DNA of 64,000 nucleotides from Microlunatus soli (GTDB lineage: Bacteria; Actinomycetota; Actinomycetes; Propionibacteriales; Propionibacteriaceae): the NCBI RefSeq assembly GCF_900105385.1, contig NZ_LT629772.1, forward strand, positions 1,364,001 to 1,428,000. The letters are read 5' to 3'. This document shows, in pieces, positions 27,711-37,010 of this stretch. How positions within the stretch are numbered: the stretch's first letter is position 1; every line of letters starts with the position of its first letter. A program made the position numbers and the translations under genes. Below the pieces are notes generated by a model. The model saw only the letters and a list, made by a program, of their open reading frames with translations. It made no database searches and was not told where the DNA came from.

Positions 27711-27870
27711 GTGTCCTGTCAGGTTGATCCGGTGCGGATAGTCGGTGGTTGAAGTGGTGAGCTGCAAGGCGGAGGAGGTGCGCATGCCGGGTGTATGTAA
27801 GCCGACGACAACGCAGCAGATCGCCGCTTCAAGCGCCGAATATTCGTGGCGGATCAACCTGACATGACAC
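27711..27870. repeat. foldback element 2, 160-bp near-palindrome abutting element 1
   Basis: Aligning the two arms without gaps gives, in the outer 50 bases, 40 Watson-Crick pairs, 6 G-T wobbles and 4 mismatches. The terminal 21 bases (27711-27731 and 27850-27870) differ at one position. A small tip stem (GCATGC with GTATGT) is centred at 27790. The element begins at the base after element 1 ends, and its last base is the first base of the CTA (antisense TAG) stop of the next gene. Its sequence differs from element 1. Confidence 0.75.
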
Positions 27871-29360
27871 TAGCGCAGGCCCAGCTCGTCCAGCGCGGCA
27901 CCGGCCCCGCTGAGGTTGTCCAGGAACATCTCGGAGTACTTGCGGCTCAGCACGACGCCGTCGGCGCCGCCACCGAACGCGGCCAGTACGGCCTGTTTGA
28001 CCGCCTCGGGTGTGCTCCTGGTCAGATCGTCACCGGTCGAGGTGTCGGTGTTCAGTGCAGTGCCGGTGCGCATCCCCGGCACACTCTCGAAACGCTTGGC
28101 ACGATCGGCCGCGGCGGCCGGCGTGAAGCCGACCGGGATGTCGATGTCGATGCCCGGGTAGATCTTGGTCCCGGCCGGCACCGATGCCTGGGCCCGCTCG
28201 GTCTCCCGCCGCACGTAGTCGCTGCTGAAGCCCACCTGCGGCAATTCCTCCAGCGGAGCCTCGTCGTAGTTCAGCAGACCCTGCAGGAACCCGTACACCT
28301 GGTCGATCGCGACGTCGGCGAACAGCGTCGTGCCGATCGAGTGCACCCAGTGATGGAATCGCGGCCCGGCGCAGTTGTTGTAGGCCACCACCTTGATGAA
28401 GTCGCTGAGCTTGCCGAGCTCGGCGTAGTCCTGGTCGGCCCGATAGAACGGGCTGAACGAGATGTCGTGGAAGACGTGCCAGCCGACCTCCAGATTGCGA
28501 TTCGACGCCTTGGCCACACCGTAGATGTCACGGTAGAGCCGGCGCTGGCTCTCGGTCCACAGATTCTGCCAGGCCAGCACCTCGGGGAAACGCAACAGGA
28601 TCCGCCAGAAGGAGCTGAACGCGCCGTCGGCGTGCCGGACGCCGGACTGCAGTTTGGTGTTCCACTCCAGCAACTCGGTGTATCCGCGGATGGCCCGGTC
28701 CGCGTCGATTCCGCGATCGCGGGCAATGGCGCGGCAGTGCCGGCAGAAGCAGGTCAGGCCCGCCGACGAGATCGGTCCGGCAAGACACGCGTTCAACGGT
28801 CCGGGTCGTTCGGAGCACCAGGCCAGCCCATCGAGGTCGTAGCTCTTGACGTAGTCCTCGACGATGCCCAGGTGCCAGTTGCGGTAGTCCGGATTGTTGA
28901 AGCAGGGACGCGACGACGGGATCTGGTGGACGTCGACCTCCATCGACTTCGGCATGTTGGGGATGTCGCGGACCGCCTGGATGTAGCTGCTCTCCTCCAT
29001 CCACGCATACGACGCCATCCCGCGCTTCTTGGCCTCGCCGATGACGTCGCCCAACAGATCGAAGTCGGGATGCTCGGGATTCTTCGGGACCGGCGGGATG
29101 TCGGTACCGCCGTAGAACTCCGGATGGGTCACCGCGTAGTTCCCACCGATGTAGTCATGATCGTAGGCCTGCACACCGTGATCGGGGATCGGGTGCCCCG
29201 GCACCGCTCGGCCGCCCGTTCCTCGGGTCCAGGTCGGTGTCGCCAGGAACAGGGCATTCACCCCGGCCCTGGCCTGCACCTCGGTGAGGACCCGATCGAT
29301 TCCCTCGTCGACGAACGAGACCGCACCCACCTGGATCGCGATCAGCTTGTCTTCGGCCAC
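27870..29360 (-). CDS. glycosidase-like TIM-barrel protein
   Basis: The 496-residue product looks like a cytoplasmic glycosidase-type barrel related in style to the protein at 25271: WCSERPGPLNACL, a CFCRHC knuckle (about residue 210), YAWMEESSYI and, near the end, ADGVVLSRKYSEM. It has no later accessory domain. Candidate catalytic acids are in MEESS and CSERPG; this is a guess. GTG 29360 follows AGAGGAG at good spacing; a longer frame to 29384 has no such site. Its stop codon sits at the edge of foldback element 2. Confidence 0.65.
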   Translation of the reverse strand: MAEDKLIAIQVGAVSFVDEGIDRVLTEVQARAGVNALFLATPTWTRGTGGRAVPGHPIPDHGVQAYDHDYIGGNYAVTHPEFYGGTDIPPVPKNPEHPDFDLLGDVIGEAKKRGMASYAWMEESSYIQAVRDIPNMPKSMEVDVHQIPSSRPCFNNPDYRNWHLGIVEDYVKSYDLDGLAWCSERPGPLNACLAGPISSAGLTCFCRHCRAIARDRGIDADRAIRGYTELLEWNTKLQSGVRHADGAFSSFWRILLRFPEVLAWQNLWTESQRRLYRDIYGVAKASNRNLEVGWHVFHDISFSPFYRADQDYAELGKLSDFIKVVAYNNCAGPRFHHWVHSIGTTLFADVAIDQVYGFLQGLLNYDEAPLEELPQVGFSSDYVRRETERAQASVPAGTKIYPGIDIDIPVGFTPAAAADRAKRFESVPGMRTGTALNTDTSTGDDLTRSTPEAVKQAVLAAFGGGADGVVLSRKYSEMFLDNLSGAGAALDELGLR

Positions 29361-29516
29361 AAGAACTCCTCTGAAGAGTGCCACCTGCTGTCGAGTTCGA
29401 CCCTATCGATTGATTCTGCACTACGACATTGCACATCCAGATAACGGAATTACTGTCGTCATGACTAATGCCGAGCCCTGTATGAGCCTTCGAATATTTT
29501 CGTAGTACGGAATCTA

Positions 29517-29540
29517 CTTCTCAAATCGTAGAAGTTCTAC
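29517..29540. promoter_or_regulatory. candidate operator upstream of malate synthase
   Basis: GTAGAA-G-TTCTAC at 29528-29540 is a perfect 6-1-6 inverted repeat. ACTTCT just upstream can also pair with AGAAGT. It lies 58 bases before ATG 29598 in an AT-rich divergent region (29361-29597), with TACTAGAGT just downstream as a possible -10. This could be the binding site for a GntR- or IclR-type regulator; which one is unknown. Confidence 0.45.
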
Positions 29541-29597
29541 TAGAGTGGCGCCAAGATCGCCACGACCGATCCACGTCGTTGCAAGGGAGAATGGGAC

Positions 29598-31799
29598 ATG
29601 ACGAAGCCGTTGTCGGCCAGCGCCACCACCGAGTCGATTCGCACCGGCCGGTTGACGGTGGACCGAGAGCTCCACGAGTTCGTGGTGACCGAGCTGCTGC
29701 CCGCTGCCGGGCTCGATGCGGCGCAGTTCTGGGCCGACTTCGAACGCCTGATCGATGACCTGACTCCCGACAATCGTTCGCTGCTCGCCGTTCGCGATCG
29801 GCTGCAGCAGCAGCTCGACCGGTGGCATGACGATCGACACGGCCTCGGCGACGCTGCGGCGTACGAATCCTTCCTCCGCGAGATCGGTTACCTGGTGGAG
29901 ACACCGGACGCCCCGATCATCACCACCAGCAATGTCGACGCGGAGTTGGCCGAACTCGCCGGGCCGCAACTGGTCGTCCCGATCTCGAACGCCCGCTTCG
30001 CACTGAACGCCGCGAATGCCCGCTGGGGATCGTTGTACGACGCCTTGTACGGCAGCGACGTCATCGACGAGGCCCACGGCGCCGAGCGCACCGCCGACTA
30101 CAACCCCGTTCGCGGAGCTCGGGTGATCGACTACGTACGCGAGGTGCTGGATCGCAGCATCCCGCTGGCGAACCGATCCCATGCCGACGCTCGGAGCTAC
30201 CGGCTCGGCGCGGCGGGCCTCGAGATCGCGTTCGCCGACGGCACGGTCGACGGTCTCGCTGATCCCGCGCAGTTCCGTGGCTGGTCCGGAACGCCGGCGA
30301 GTCCGCGCGAGCTCGTGTTCAGTCGGCACGGCCTGCACGTGATCATCACGTTCGATGCCGACACCCAGGTCGGTTCGTCCGACCCGGCACACATCTCCGA
30401 CGTCCGCGTCGAAGCTGCCGTTTCCACGATCATCGATTTCGAGGACTCGGTGGCGGCTGTCGACGCCGAGGACAAGGTCGCCGCCTATCGCAACTGGCTC
30501 GGCCTGAACCGCGGAGACCTGTCCGCGCCGGTGACCAAGGCCGGTGTCACGTTCGAGCGCCGATTGCACGACGACCTGCATTTCACCGCCCCCGACGGGC
30601 ACGACCTGGTGCTGCCCGGGCGATCGCTGCTGCTGGTCCGCAACGTGGGTCACCTGATGACGACCGAGGCGGTCGTGCATGACGACCTCGGCGCGATCCC
30701 GGAGGGGATCCTGGACGCGGTGATGACGAGCCTGGCCGCACTGCCGGGGCTCGCCGAAGATCATCGATACCGGAACAGTCGGACCGGATCGATCTACATC
30801 GTCAAGCCGAAGATGCACGGCCCGGACGAGGTCGCCTTCGCCGACCGACTGTTCGCCCGGGTGGAGGATCTGATCGGCCTCGATCGCAACACGATCAAGA
30901 TGGGCGTGATGGACGAGGAACGGCGGACGTCGGTCAATCTGGCGGCCTGCCTGAACAGCGCCGCCGACCGGATCGTCTTCATCAACACCGGTTTCCTCGA
31001 CCGGACCGGTGACGAGATCCACACCTCGCTGCATGCCGGTCCGATGGTCCGCAAGGCGGACATGAAGAAGCAACCGTGGATCGGAGCATACGAGGACTCC
31101 AACGTGGACATCGGGCTCGCCACCGGCCTGAACGAACGCGGGCAGATCGGCAAGGGCATGTGGGCGATGCCCGACCTGATGGCCGACATGACTCGGCAGA
31201 AGATCGAGCATCCCCGGGCCGGCGCCAGTACGGCGTGGGTGCCGTCGCCGACCGCGGCCGTGCTGCACGCCCTGCACTATCACGCCGTGGATGTCCGGCA
31301 ACGCCAGAAGGAGTTGGCCGGCCACCAGCGGACGACCCTGAGTGAGCTGCTCACCATTCCGGTCCTGGACGACGTGCAGAACCTGTCGCAGCAGGACCGT
31401 GATCGGGAACTGGCCAACAACGCGCAGTCGATCCTCGGCTATGTCGTCCGCTGGATCGATCAGGGCGTCGGATGTTCCAAGGTTCCCGACATCGACGACG
31501 TCGCCCTGATGGAGGACCGCGCGACGCTTCGGATCTCCAGCCAACTGCTGGCGAACTGGCTGCATCACGGGTTGATCAGCGAGGACCAGGTCCGCAGCAC
31601 CTTCGCCCGGATGGCCGTTGTGGTCGATCGGCAGAACGCCGACGACCCGGCGTACCGCCCGATGGCGGCGGACCCGGAGAACAACATCGCCTTCCAGGCT
31701 GCCGTCGACCTGGTGCTGTTGGGCGGCGCCCAGCCCAACGGCTACACCGAGCCGATCCTGCATCAGCGCCGCGCGGCGTACAAGGCCGGCAACCGTTGA
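29598..31799 (+). CDS. glcB: malate synthase G
   Basis: Malate synthase G condenses glyoxylate and acetyl-CoA to malate. The 733-residue length fits isoform G (about 720-730 aa). Recognisable parts are the N-terminal helical domain, [23 protein letters not shown], the acidic [51 protein letters not shown] (active-site region) and [23 protein letters not shown] and then GGGA precede ATG 29598. It stands alone, divergent from a glycosidase-like gene, and could draw in glyoxylate made by the island. Confidence 0.97.
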   Translation: MTKPLSASATTESIRTGRLTVDRELHEFVVTELLPAAGLDAAQFWADFERLIDDLTPDNRSLLAVRDRLQQQLDRWHDDRHGLGDAAAYESFLREIGYLVETPDAPIITTSNVDAELAELAGPQLVVPISNARFALNAANARWGSLYDALYGSDVIDEAHGAERTADYNPVRGARVIDYVREVLDRSIPLANRSHADARSYRLGAAGLEIAFADGTVDGLADPAQFRGWSGTPASPRELVFSRHGLHVIITFDADTQVGSSDPAHISDVRVEAAVSTIIDFEDSVAAVDAEDKVAAYRNWLGLNRGDLSAPVTKAGVTFERRLHDDLHFTAPDGHDLVLPGRSLLLVRNVGHLMTTEAVVHDDLGAIPEGILDAVMTSLAALPGLAEDHRYRNSRTGSIYIVKPKMHGPDEVAFADRLFARVEDLIGLDRNTIKMGVMDEERRTSVNLAACLNSAADRIVFINTGFLDRTGDEIHTSLHAGPMVRKADMKKQPWIGAYEDSNVDIGLATGLNERGQIGKGMWAMPDLMADMTRQKIEHPRAGASTAWVPSPTAAVLHALHYHAVDVRQRQKELAGHQRTTLSELLTIPVLDDVQNLSQQDRDRELANNAQSILGYVVRWIDQGVGCSKVPDIDDVALMEDRATLRISSQLLANWLHHGLISEDQVRSTFARMAVVVDRQNADDPAYRPMAADPENNIAFQAAVDLVLLGGAQPNGYTEPILHQRRAAYKAGNR

Positions 31800-32012
31800 T
31801 CACCTGATCAGCGTCGGACACCCCGCCGAGCCAGCCACGAGTCGGTCAGGATCTCGGTCAGTTCGACCCGATCGAGGCGATCCAGCCAAGCCCACACCGA
31901 AGGTCGGCGACCCCTCGTGCGCAACGCCGGCCCGTGCTCCGTCCAAGGAGGGTGCGAGCTCCTCGCCGTCCTGCCAGCTCGTCATGTCACCCCTCCAGCT
32001 GCGAGCTCGTGG
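31800..32012. other. intergenic stretch with short repeated GAGCTC motifs
   Basis: No gene is seen in these 213 bases. They contain several copies of GAGCTC-centred motifs (31955-32030) and an imperfect long-loop pair GGAGGGTG (31947-31954) with CACCCCTCC (31988-31996) that might act as a terminator between converging genes. Confidence 0.3.
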
Positions 32013-32432
32013 TCATCGGCCGGTGAGCTCGTGCCGTAGCAGCGAGAAGTCGGACTCACCGATGGTGAACACACCGAACCGGAAGCGGTAGCCCCACCGG
32101 GACTTGTCCTCGATGAAGTCCAGCCGATCGATCAGGGGTCGGATCGGCACCTCGACACACGTCTCGAAGGCGACGTTGCGTCGCCAGGGATGGAATTCCG
32201 GCGTCATCTCGGCCTGATAGGGCCCGTCGTCGCTGATCTGCCCGAGTGCGGTGAACGCCTGCAGCGGTTTGCCGTCGGGATAGTCGGTCTTCGGTGAGTA
32301 GAAGACGATCCAGTCGCCGCGTTCCATCTTGCGCAGCATCCAGGGTTTGCCGTGGTTGGCCTGGGTGAACCCGCCCTCGACCCCACGGCGGACGTGGTCC
32401 CGGCTGACGGTGTTGACCCAGTACGTACTCAT
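32013..32432 (-). CDS. EVE-domain protein
   Basis: This 139-residue protein is a single EVE domain (UPF0310 group, PUA-like fold): MSTYWVNTVSRDHVRRGVEG, QANHGKPWMLRKM, DWIVFYSPKTDYPDGKPLQA, AMTPEFHPWRRN-like core and the C-terminal LDFIEDKSRWGYRFR. EVE domains are thought to bind modified bases in nucleic acids. The start is set at ATG 32432 because a TATTGT hexamer lies six bases before it, suggesting a leaderless transcript. It is divergent from the phosphoesterase gene by 73 bases. Confidence 0.88.
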   Translation of the reverse strand: MSTYWVNTVSRDHVRRGVEGGFTQANHGKPWMLRKMERGDWIVFYSPKTDYPDGKPLQAFTALGQISDDGPYQAEMTPEFHPWRRNVAFETCVEVPIRPLIDRLDFIEDKSRWGYRFRFGVFTIGESDFSLLRHELTGR

Positions 32433-32438
32433 GCCCCG

Positions 32439-32497
32439 ACAATAGGTCCACCGGCCGACATTCGGGGTTCCGTTCTTGATCATCTGCTGAATAGGCT
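32439..32497. promoter_or_regulatory. divergent -10 elements of EVE and phosphoesterase genes
   Basis: On the minus strand TATTGT (32444-32439) is six bases before ATG 32432. On the plus strand TAGGCT (32492-32497) is eight bases before GTG 32506. Neither gene has a clear ribosome site, so both are probably leaderless or nearly so. Confidence 0.5.
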
Positions 32498-32505
32498 GGT
32501 GCAGC

Positions 32506-33693
32506 GTGGATGCCCAAGATCACCGTACGGCCGAAAGCCTCGCCCCGACCGAACTGGTCGACTCGCCCCCGGTGCTGATGGCACCCCGTTCTGACGGGAT
32601 CGAGGTCGTCTGGTCCGTCACGGCCCCTTCCCGCGGCTGGGTGGAATGGCTTCCGGGCAGCATCGATCCCGACACGGCCCGAGCAGTCGAACGGCGAGTG
32701 GTCGACCTGGACCGCTACGGCTTCGTGCCACAGGGATCCCGGGTGATCCGGGTCCGGATCGACGGCTGGGATCCTGGCGCCGACTACACGATCCGCACAG
32801 TCACCGAGGCGGCCGCGGACGGTCACCGGCAGGCGTCGGACTGGAAGCAGGTCCGCACCCTGGATCCGTCGGCGGACAGCACCTCGTTCGTGGTCTGGAA
32901 CGACACCCATCAACGGTCGGAGACACTGCAGCGGCTGGACGACGCCTCGCCGCAGGCCGACTTCTGGGTGTGGAACGGCGACATCTGCAACAACTGGAAC
33001 GACCCGGAGGAGATCGCGCCGACGGTGCTGGCGCCGGCCGGGCGCGATGTCACCGCCGGCCGGCCGCTCAGTTTCGTCTGGGGCAATCATGATGTCCGCG
33101 GCCCGTGGGCCTATCGGCTGTCCGAGGTGATCGCGACCCCGGACGACCGACCGTACTATGCGCTGCGCAGCGGACCGGTCGCGGCGATCTTCCTGAACAC
33201 CGGCGAGGACAAGCCCGATGACCATCCGACCTTCGGCGGCCGACCCGCGTTCGAACAGCTCCGCCGGGTCCAGGCCGACTGGCTGGCCGAACAGATCACC
33301 CGGCCCGGCTTCGTCGACGCGCCGTATCGGGTCGTGTTCTGCCACCTGCCGCTGCGCTGGGTCGACGAGCCGGTGTTGACCGAGGCCGACTACGCCGGCG
33401 GCGACTGGGATCACTACAGCCGGGTCAGCCGCGACCTGTGGGATCCACACCTGCGTGCCTGGGGTGCTCAGGTGGTGATCTCGGGACACACCCATCGGTC
33501 GACCTGGATCCCCGCCGACGACGACTTCCCCTACGCCCAGCTCACCGGCGGCGGGCCGGAGGGTTGGGCAGCGACCTGGATCGAGGGCGATGCCGATGCC
33601 GAACGGTTCACCCTGATCGCGCGCCGGCTGGACGGCTCGGTGCTGCACGAGGCTTCGTTCACGCCTGCCGGGTCGGTTCCGTCGATCCGGTAG
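32506..33693 (+). CDS. metallophosphoesterase (calcineurin-like) with N-terminal beta domain
   Basis: Residues 1-115 form a purple-acid-phosphatase-like beta domain (IEVVWSVTAPSRGWVEW). The catalytic domain shows the five metal blocks: WNDTHQ, WNGDICN, WGNHD, FCHLPL and GHTHRS. No signal peptide is seen. GTG 32506 is the likely start, with a -10-like hexamer eight bases upstream; ATG 32578 would trim the N-terminus. The natural substrate (nucleotide, phosphodiester or phosphosugar) is not evident. Confidence 0.88.
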   Translation: MDAQDHRTAESLAPTELVDSPPVLMAPRSDGIEVVWSVTAPSRGWVEWLPGSIDPDTARAVERRVVDLDRYGFVPQGSRVIRVRIDGWDPGADYTIRTVTEAAADGHRQASDWKQVRTLDPSADSTSFVVWNDTHQRSETLQRLDDASPQADFWVWNGDICNNWNDPEEIAPTVLAPAGRDVTAGRPLSFVWGNHDVRGPWAYRLSEVIATPDDRPYYALRSGPVAAIFLNTGEDKPDDHPTFGGRPAFEQLRRVQADWLAEQITRPGFVDAPYRVVFCHLPLRWVDEPVLTEADYAGGDWDHYSRVSRDLWDPHLRAWGAQVVISGHTHRSTWIPADDDFPYAQLTGGGPEGWAATWIEGDADAERFTLIARRLDGSVLHEASFTPAGSVPSIR

Positions 33694-33734
33694 GGCCTAC
33701 TCCGCGGATCGGCCGGCCGGTCAGGTCCGGCCAC

Positions 33735-34565
33735 TCACCTGAGCCGGGCATCGGCCCAGTCCCCGTGATCATCACCGTGACCGTTGCCGGCGTCGTCGAC
33801 GATCAGATCCAACTGTCGGACTCCCCGGATGTCGACCACGATCGACTCCGGTGGCATCGATCGCCGGAAGGCGCCGCTGGCGTAGAGCTGTGATCCGTCG
33901 CCGATGACCCGGAACGTGACGCTGGCGTTCGGCCCTGCTCCGTCGTCGACGCCGATCGTCGCCCGGAACTCTCGATAACGCCCGTCGAGGAAGACCCCGA
34001 CATCGGCGACACTGTTGACACCGATGCCTTTGTCGTAAGCGATTCCGCCCAGGATCATCGGTAGCCCGTCGTCGGGACCGTAACCATTGGCGGCGTGATC
34101 TCGCTGGACTGTGCCGTACCCGTTGGTGACGTAGTCGAACGGCAGGTCGCTGACATACACCTCACCGGAGGGTGCCGGTGGCGGATCCACCCGGGTCGTC
34201 ACCGACGTCGTGGTCCTTCCCGGTGACCCGGCCGACCGGTAGGTCGCGCCGGCGGCCAACGTCAACACGTACGGTGGCGGCACGGCTCTGATCGGAACGG
34301 CCCAGCGGAAGGTCGCCTCCGCGTGATGACCGGGACGGATCCTCGCCCGGGTCGTCGAGGTCATCGGCGTGATCACGCCCGGCGCCTCCAGGGTGATCGT
34401 GACCGTCCTGGCCAGTGGCTCGTCACGGCCGACCTCGCAACGCACCGTCACCTCGACAATCGGTGCCGGCTGCTTCGGTCGGGACGGGATAGCGGCCAAG
34501 GCAACCTCGTAGATCCACAGCGGCGACCGCACCGTCTTCGGCACACCTCGGATCGCCAACTTCAT
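33735..34565 (-). CDS. NPCBM-domain carbohydrate-binding protein
   Basis: The 276-residue protein has an Ig-like N-terminal half (VTVRCEVGRDEPLARTVTITL) and a C-terminal NPCBM (novel putative carbohydrate-binding module) domain with YVSDLPFDYVTNGYG, KGIGVNSVADVGVFLDG and LIVDDAGNGHGDDHGDWADA. It lacks a signal peptide and overlaps the GH2 gene by four bases (ATGA). Such modules are usually fused to glycosidases, so the separate gene may be a split-off accessory module of the GH2 enzyme. Confidence 0.82.
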   Translation of the reverse strand: MKLAIRGVPKTVRSPLWIYEVALAAIPSRPKQPAPIVEVTVRCEVGRDEPLARTVTITLEAPGVITPMTSTTRARIRPGHHAEATFRWAVPIRAVPPPYVLTLAAGATYRSAGSPGRTTTSVTTRVDPPPAPSGEVYVSDLPFDYVTNGYGTVQRDHAANGYGPDDGLPMILGGIAYDKGIGVNSVADVGVFLDGRYREFRATIGVDDGAGPNASVTFRVIGDGSQLYASGAFRRSMPPESIVVDIRGVRQLDLIVDDAGNGHGDDHGDWADARLR

Positions 34566-36988
34566 GATCGCTTCCCTTCGGCGACGTCGAACCGAGCCAC
34601 ATGATCAGGTGCGGCGACACTGCGGATCACAACTCGGCGTTGTCCCAGCGTCGGATGTTTGAGAGTCAGCTTGATCACACCGGGGCGGCGAGCCGCCGTC
34701 CTGATCCAGACCGCGCCAACACCCCCGGTGTCGTCCAGGACGAACGGATCGTCGCCGATCAGCTCTCCGGGGCCGGTCAGGCTCAGGTTGATCCGCCCCG
34801 TCGGGAAGCCCCGCGGTGCGCCGAACCGGTCGACGACCGCGAACGTGACCCTGGTCGCGTCCCGGCCGTCGGCGACCAACTCGATGTCATCCGCATCGGC
34901 TGCCAGCCGGTCCCGTGCCGGGTCCGGGCTGAACCGGCGGCTGATCACCCGGTCATCGCCCAGGAACCCGTCGATCCGTAGCTCCGGCTGCTGCCCCGGT
35001 CGCACCGTCAGATCAGCCAGGAACGGCGGATAGTGCAGATAGGGGAACCGGTCCGATGCAGGCCGGACGGTGCTGTGATGCTCGTGGTCCAGATAGATCT
35101 CCAGCCGATCGCAGTTGGAACAGATCAGCGCATTCTCCCCCGGCCCGCCGAGCGGCAAGGGATCGGCGAAGCCCCAGTAGAAGGCGGGCTCGAGGACCGG
35201 CCGCCGCCGTGGATCGACCTGGGACAGGTAGACCCGCGCGCCGTGCTTGGGCAGCCTGAAATGATCGGAGACGCCGCTGGTGTGGGTGCCGTTCGGGGTG
35301 CCGTGCAGCGACTGGTAGTCGAAACCGCACCAGCCGATCATTCCGCTGTAGCGATCATCGGCCGCACTCATGTTCAGAGCCTGGGAGTGCTGCAAGGCCT
35401 GTCCCTGCTGGTTCGCCGGCGATGCGATCCGACTGAAGTCACCGATCCCGTCCGAGGCACCAACTGCTTCTGACAACAAGTACGGCAGATTGCCCTGATC
35501 AACCGTCCCGGGCAACACCGGCCGGAAGAAGGCGTTCTTGTCCCAGTCGGAGTAGTCGTCGTAGGAGAAGATGTCCTGCTCCCAGTCCGCGGTGGCATAG
35601 ATGATCATCGAGCCTGCCGTCGGCCGCGTGCCGTCCAGGTCGTCGGCGACCTTGCGGGTCTGCCGATACGTCACCGGATCGTTGGCCGACTCGTTCACCC
35701 GGACGCCCCAGATCACCACCGATGGGCGGCTGCGATCACGCAGAACCATCGCACCGACGTCGTCGACCACCAACTGACGCCAGGCGTCGTCACCCAGATA
35801 CTGCCAACCCGGCGGTTCTTCCCAGACCATGATGCCGAGTTCGTCGCAGGCATCCAGGAAGTCCGGTGACTGCGGGTAGTGCGCGCACCGGACCATGTTG
35901 CAGTTGAGCTCGTTACGCAGGATCTCGGCGTCGCGTCGCTGTACCCGTGCCGGCATGGCCATCCCGACGTACGGGTAGAGCTGGTGCCGGTTCAGGCCGA
36001 AGATCTTGAGCCTCTTACCGTTCAGGAAGAAGCCGTCGGAGGTGAATCGTGCCTCCCGGAAACCGACCCGGTGGCGCAGCGTGTGGATCGGATGACCGTC
36101 CAGCTCCAAGATCGCCACCACGGTGTACAGGTGCGGATGATCAACATGCCACAGGTCGATATCACCGAGATCGGACAGCGTAACCCGGGTGATGGTGCTG
36201 CGCCCGGTGTCGACCGCGACCGGCGAACGACGGCTGGTGACGACCCGCGAGCCCTGGCGCAATTCCACCCGAAGACGCAGCGAACCGGCAGGGACCTCAC
36301 CGGCGTCGATCTCGCATTTGATCTTCAGCCGCGGATCGGTCAACACGTCGTCCGGCCGGACGTACAGATCGCGGAGGAACACCTGGGGCACCGCGCGCAG
36401 GGTGACATCGCGATACAGGCCGCCCGGTTCCAGGTAGTCGATCGACGCTGCTCCACCCGGATCGCCTTGTGGCGGCACGTCCTGCCACCGCGAGTCCAAT
36501 CGCACAGCGAGCACATTGTCCCGGCGTTCGACGTGATCGGTGATCTCGAAGCTGAACGGCAGATAGCCGCCGCGATGCTGCCCTAGTTCATGATCGTTGA
36601 GGGTCACCGATGCAGTCACCATGGCGCCTTGGAAGTCCACGAACAGCCGACGACCGTCGCCGACGGCCGGGTAGTCGAAGTGCCGCCGATAGATCCACTC
36701 CCGCTGCCACGCGGCAGGATCCCAATGCCACCACGACATCCGGGTCACGCAATGCGGCAACGTCACTTCCTCGAACCGGCTGTCGTCGTAATCGCGTGCG
36801 TCGCTGCCTGCGATGTACGCGCCGCCGAACAGCCATCGGTCGACGAGATCGATCGGTCGGGATGCCGCCGCTGTCCGGGGCAGCGGGTCGGCGGCGGCCG
36901 ATCGGGTCGTCATCGAGGCGGCTGCGGTCGCCGCGGCGGTGGCGCTGCCGGCAGCCAGCAGACGTCGTCGATCCAAGGAAGGGGTCAT
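34562..36988 (-). CDS. Tat-exported GH2 glycosidase (beta-galactosidase/beta-glucuronidase family)
   Basis: The 808-residue enzyme has a Tat signal (DRRRLLAAGSATAAATAAAS). It then shows GH2 layout: sugar-binding jelly roll (about 40-200), Ig-like domain (about 210-310), barrel from FLNGKRLKIFGLNRHQ, and a C-terminal Ig-like region. NMVRCAHYPQSPDFLDACDE and VVIWGVRVNES (acid/base Glu) are typical; the nucleophile is probably Glu in LPYLLSEAVG. It should act outside the membrane, unlike the cytoplasmic GH42 types, and release sugar for the adjacent importer. ATG 36988 has GAGAGGA about 12 bases upstream. Confidence 0.88.
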   Translation of the reverse strand: MTPSLDRRRLLAAGSATAAATAAASMTTRSAAADPLPRTAAASRPIDLVDRWLFGGAYIAGSDARDYDDSRFEEVTLPHCVTRMSWWHWDPAAWQREWIYRRHFDYPAVGDGRRLFVDFQGAMVTASVTLNDHELGQHRGGYLPFSFEITDHVERRDNVLAVRLDSRWQDVPPQGDPGGAASIDYLEPGGLYRDVTLRAVPQVFLRDLYVRPDDVLTDPRLKIKCEIDAGEVPAGSLRLRVELRQGSRVVTSRRSPVAVDTGRSTITRVTLSDLGDIDLWHVDHPHLYTVVAILELDGHPIHTLRHRVGFREARFTSDGFFLNGKRLKIFGLNRHQLYPYVGMAMPARVQRRDAEILRNELNCNMVRCAHYPQSPDFLDACDELGIMVWEEPPGWQYLGDDAWRQLVVDDVGAMVLRDRSRPSVVIWGVRVNESANDPVTYRQTRKVADDLDGTRPTAGSMIIYATADWEQDIFSYDDYSDWDKNAFFRPVLPGTVDQGNLPYLLSEAVGASDGIGDFSRIASPANQQGQALQHSQALNMSAADDRYSGMIGWCGFDYQSLHGTPNGTHTSGVSDHFRLPKHGARVYLSQVDPRRRPVLEPAFYWGFADPLPLGGPGENALICSNCDRLEIYLDHEHHSTVRPASDRFPYLHYPPFLADLTVRPGQQPELRIDGFLGDDRVISRRFSPDPARDRLAADADDIELVADGRDATRVTFAVVDRFGAPRGFPTGRINLSLTGPGELIGDDPFVLDDTGGVGAVWIRTAARRPGVIKLTLKHPTLGQRRVVIRSVAAPDHVARFDVAEGKRS

Positions 36989-37010
36989 CGTTGATCAAGT
37001 TCCTCTCGAG

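Noticed and set aside
27543-27857. A 104-codon minus-strand frame
   Set aside because: It consists of the two foldback elements and has no protein-like features.
27544-27871. CACT on both sides of the foldback pair as a target duplication
   Set aside because: Four bases is too short, and the right copy overlaps the element's own terminal repeat.
29514-31763. A 749-codon open frame on the minus strand
   Set aside because: It is the mirror frame of malate synthase G, whose sequence match is unmistakable.
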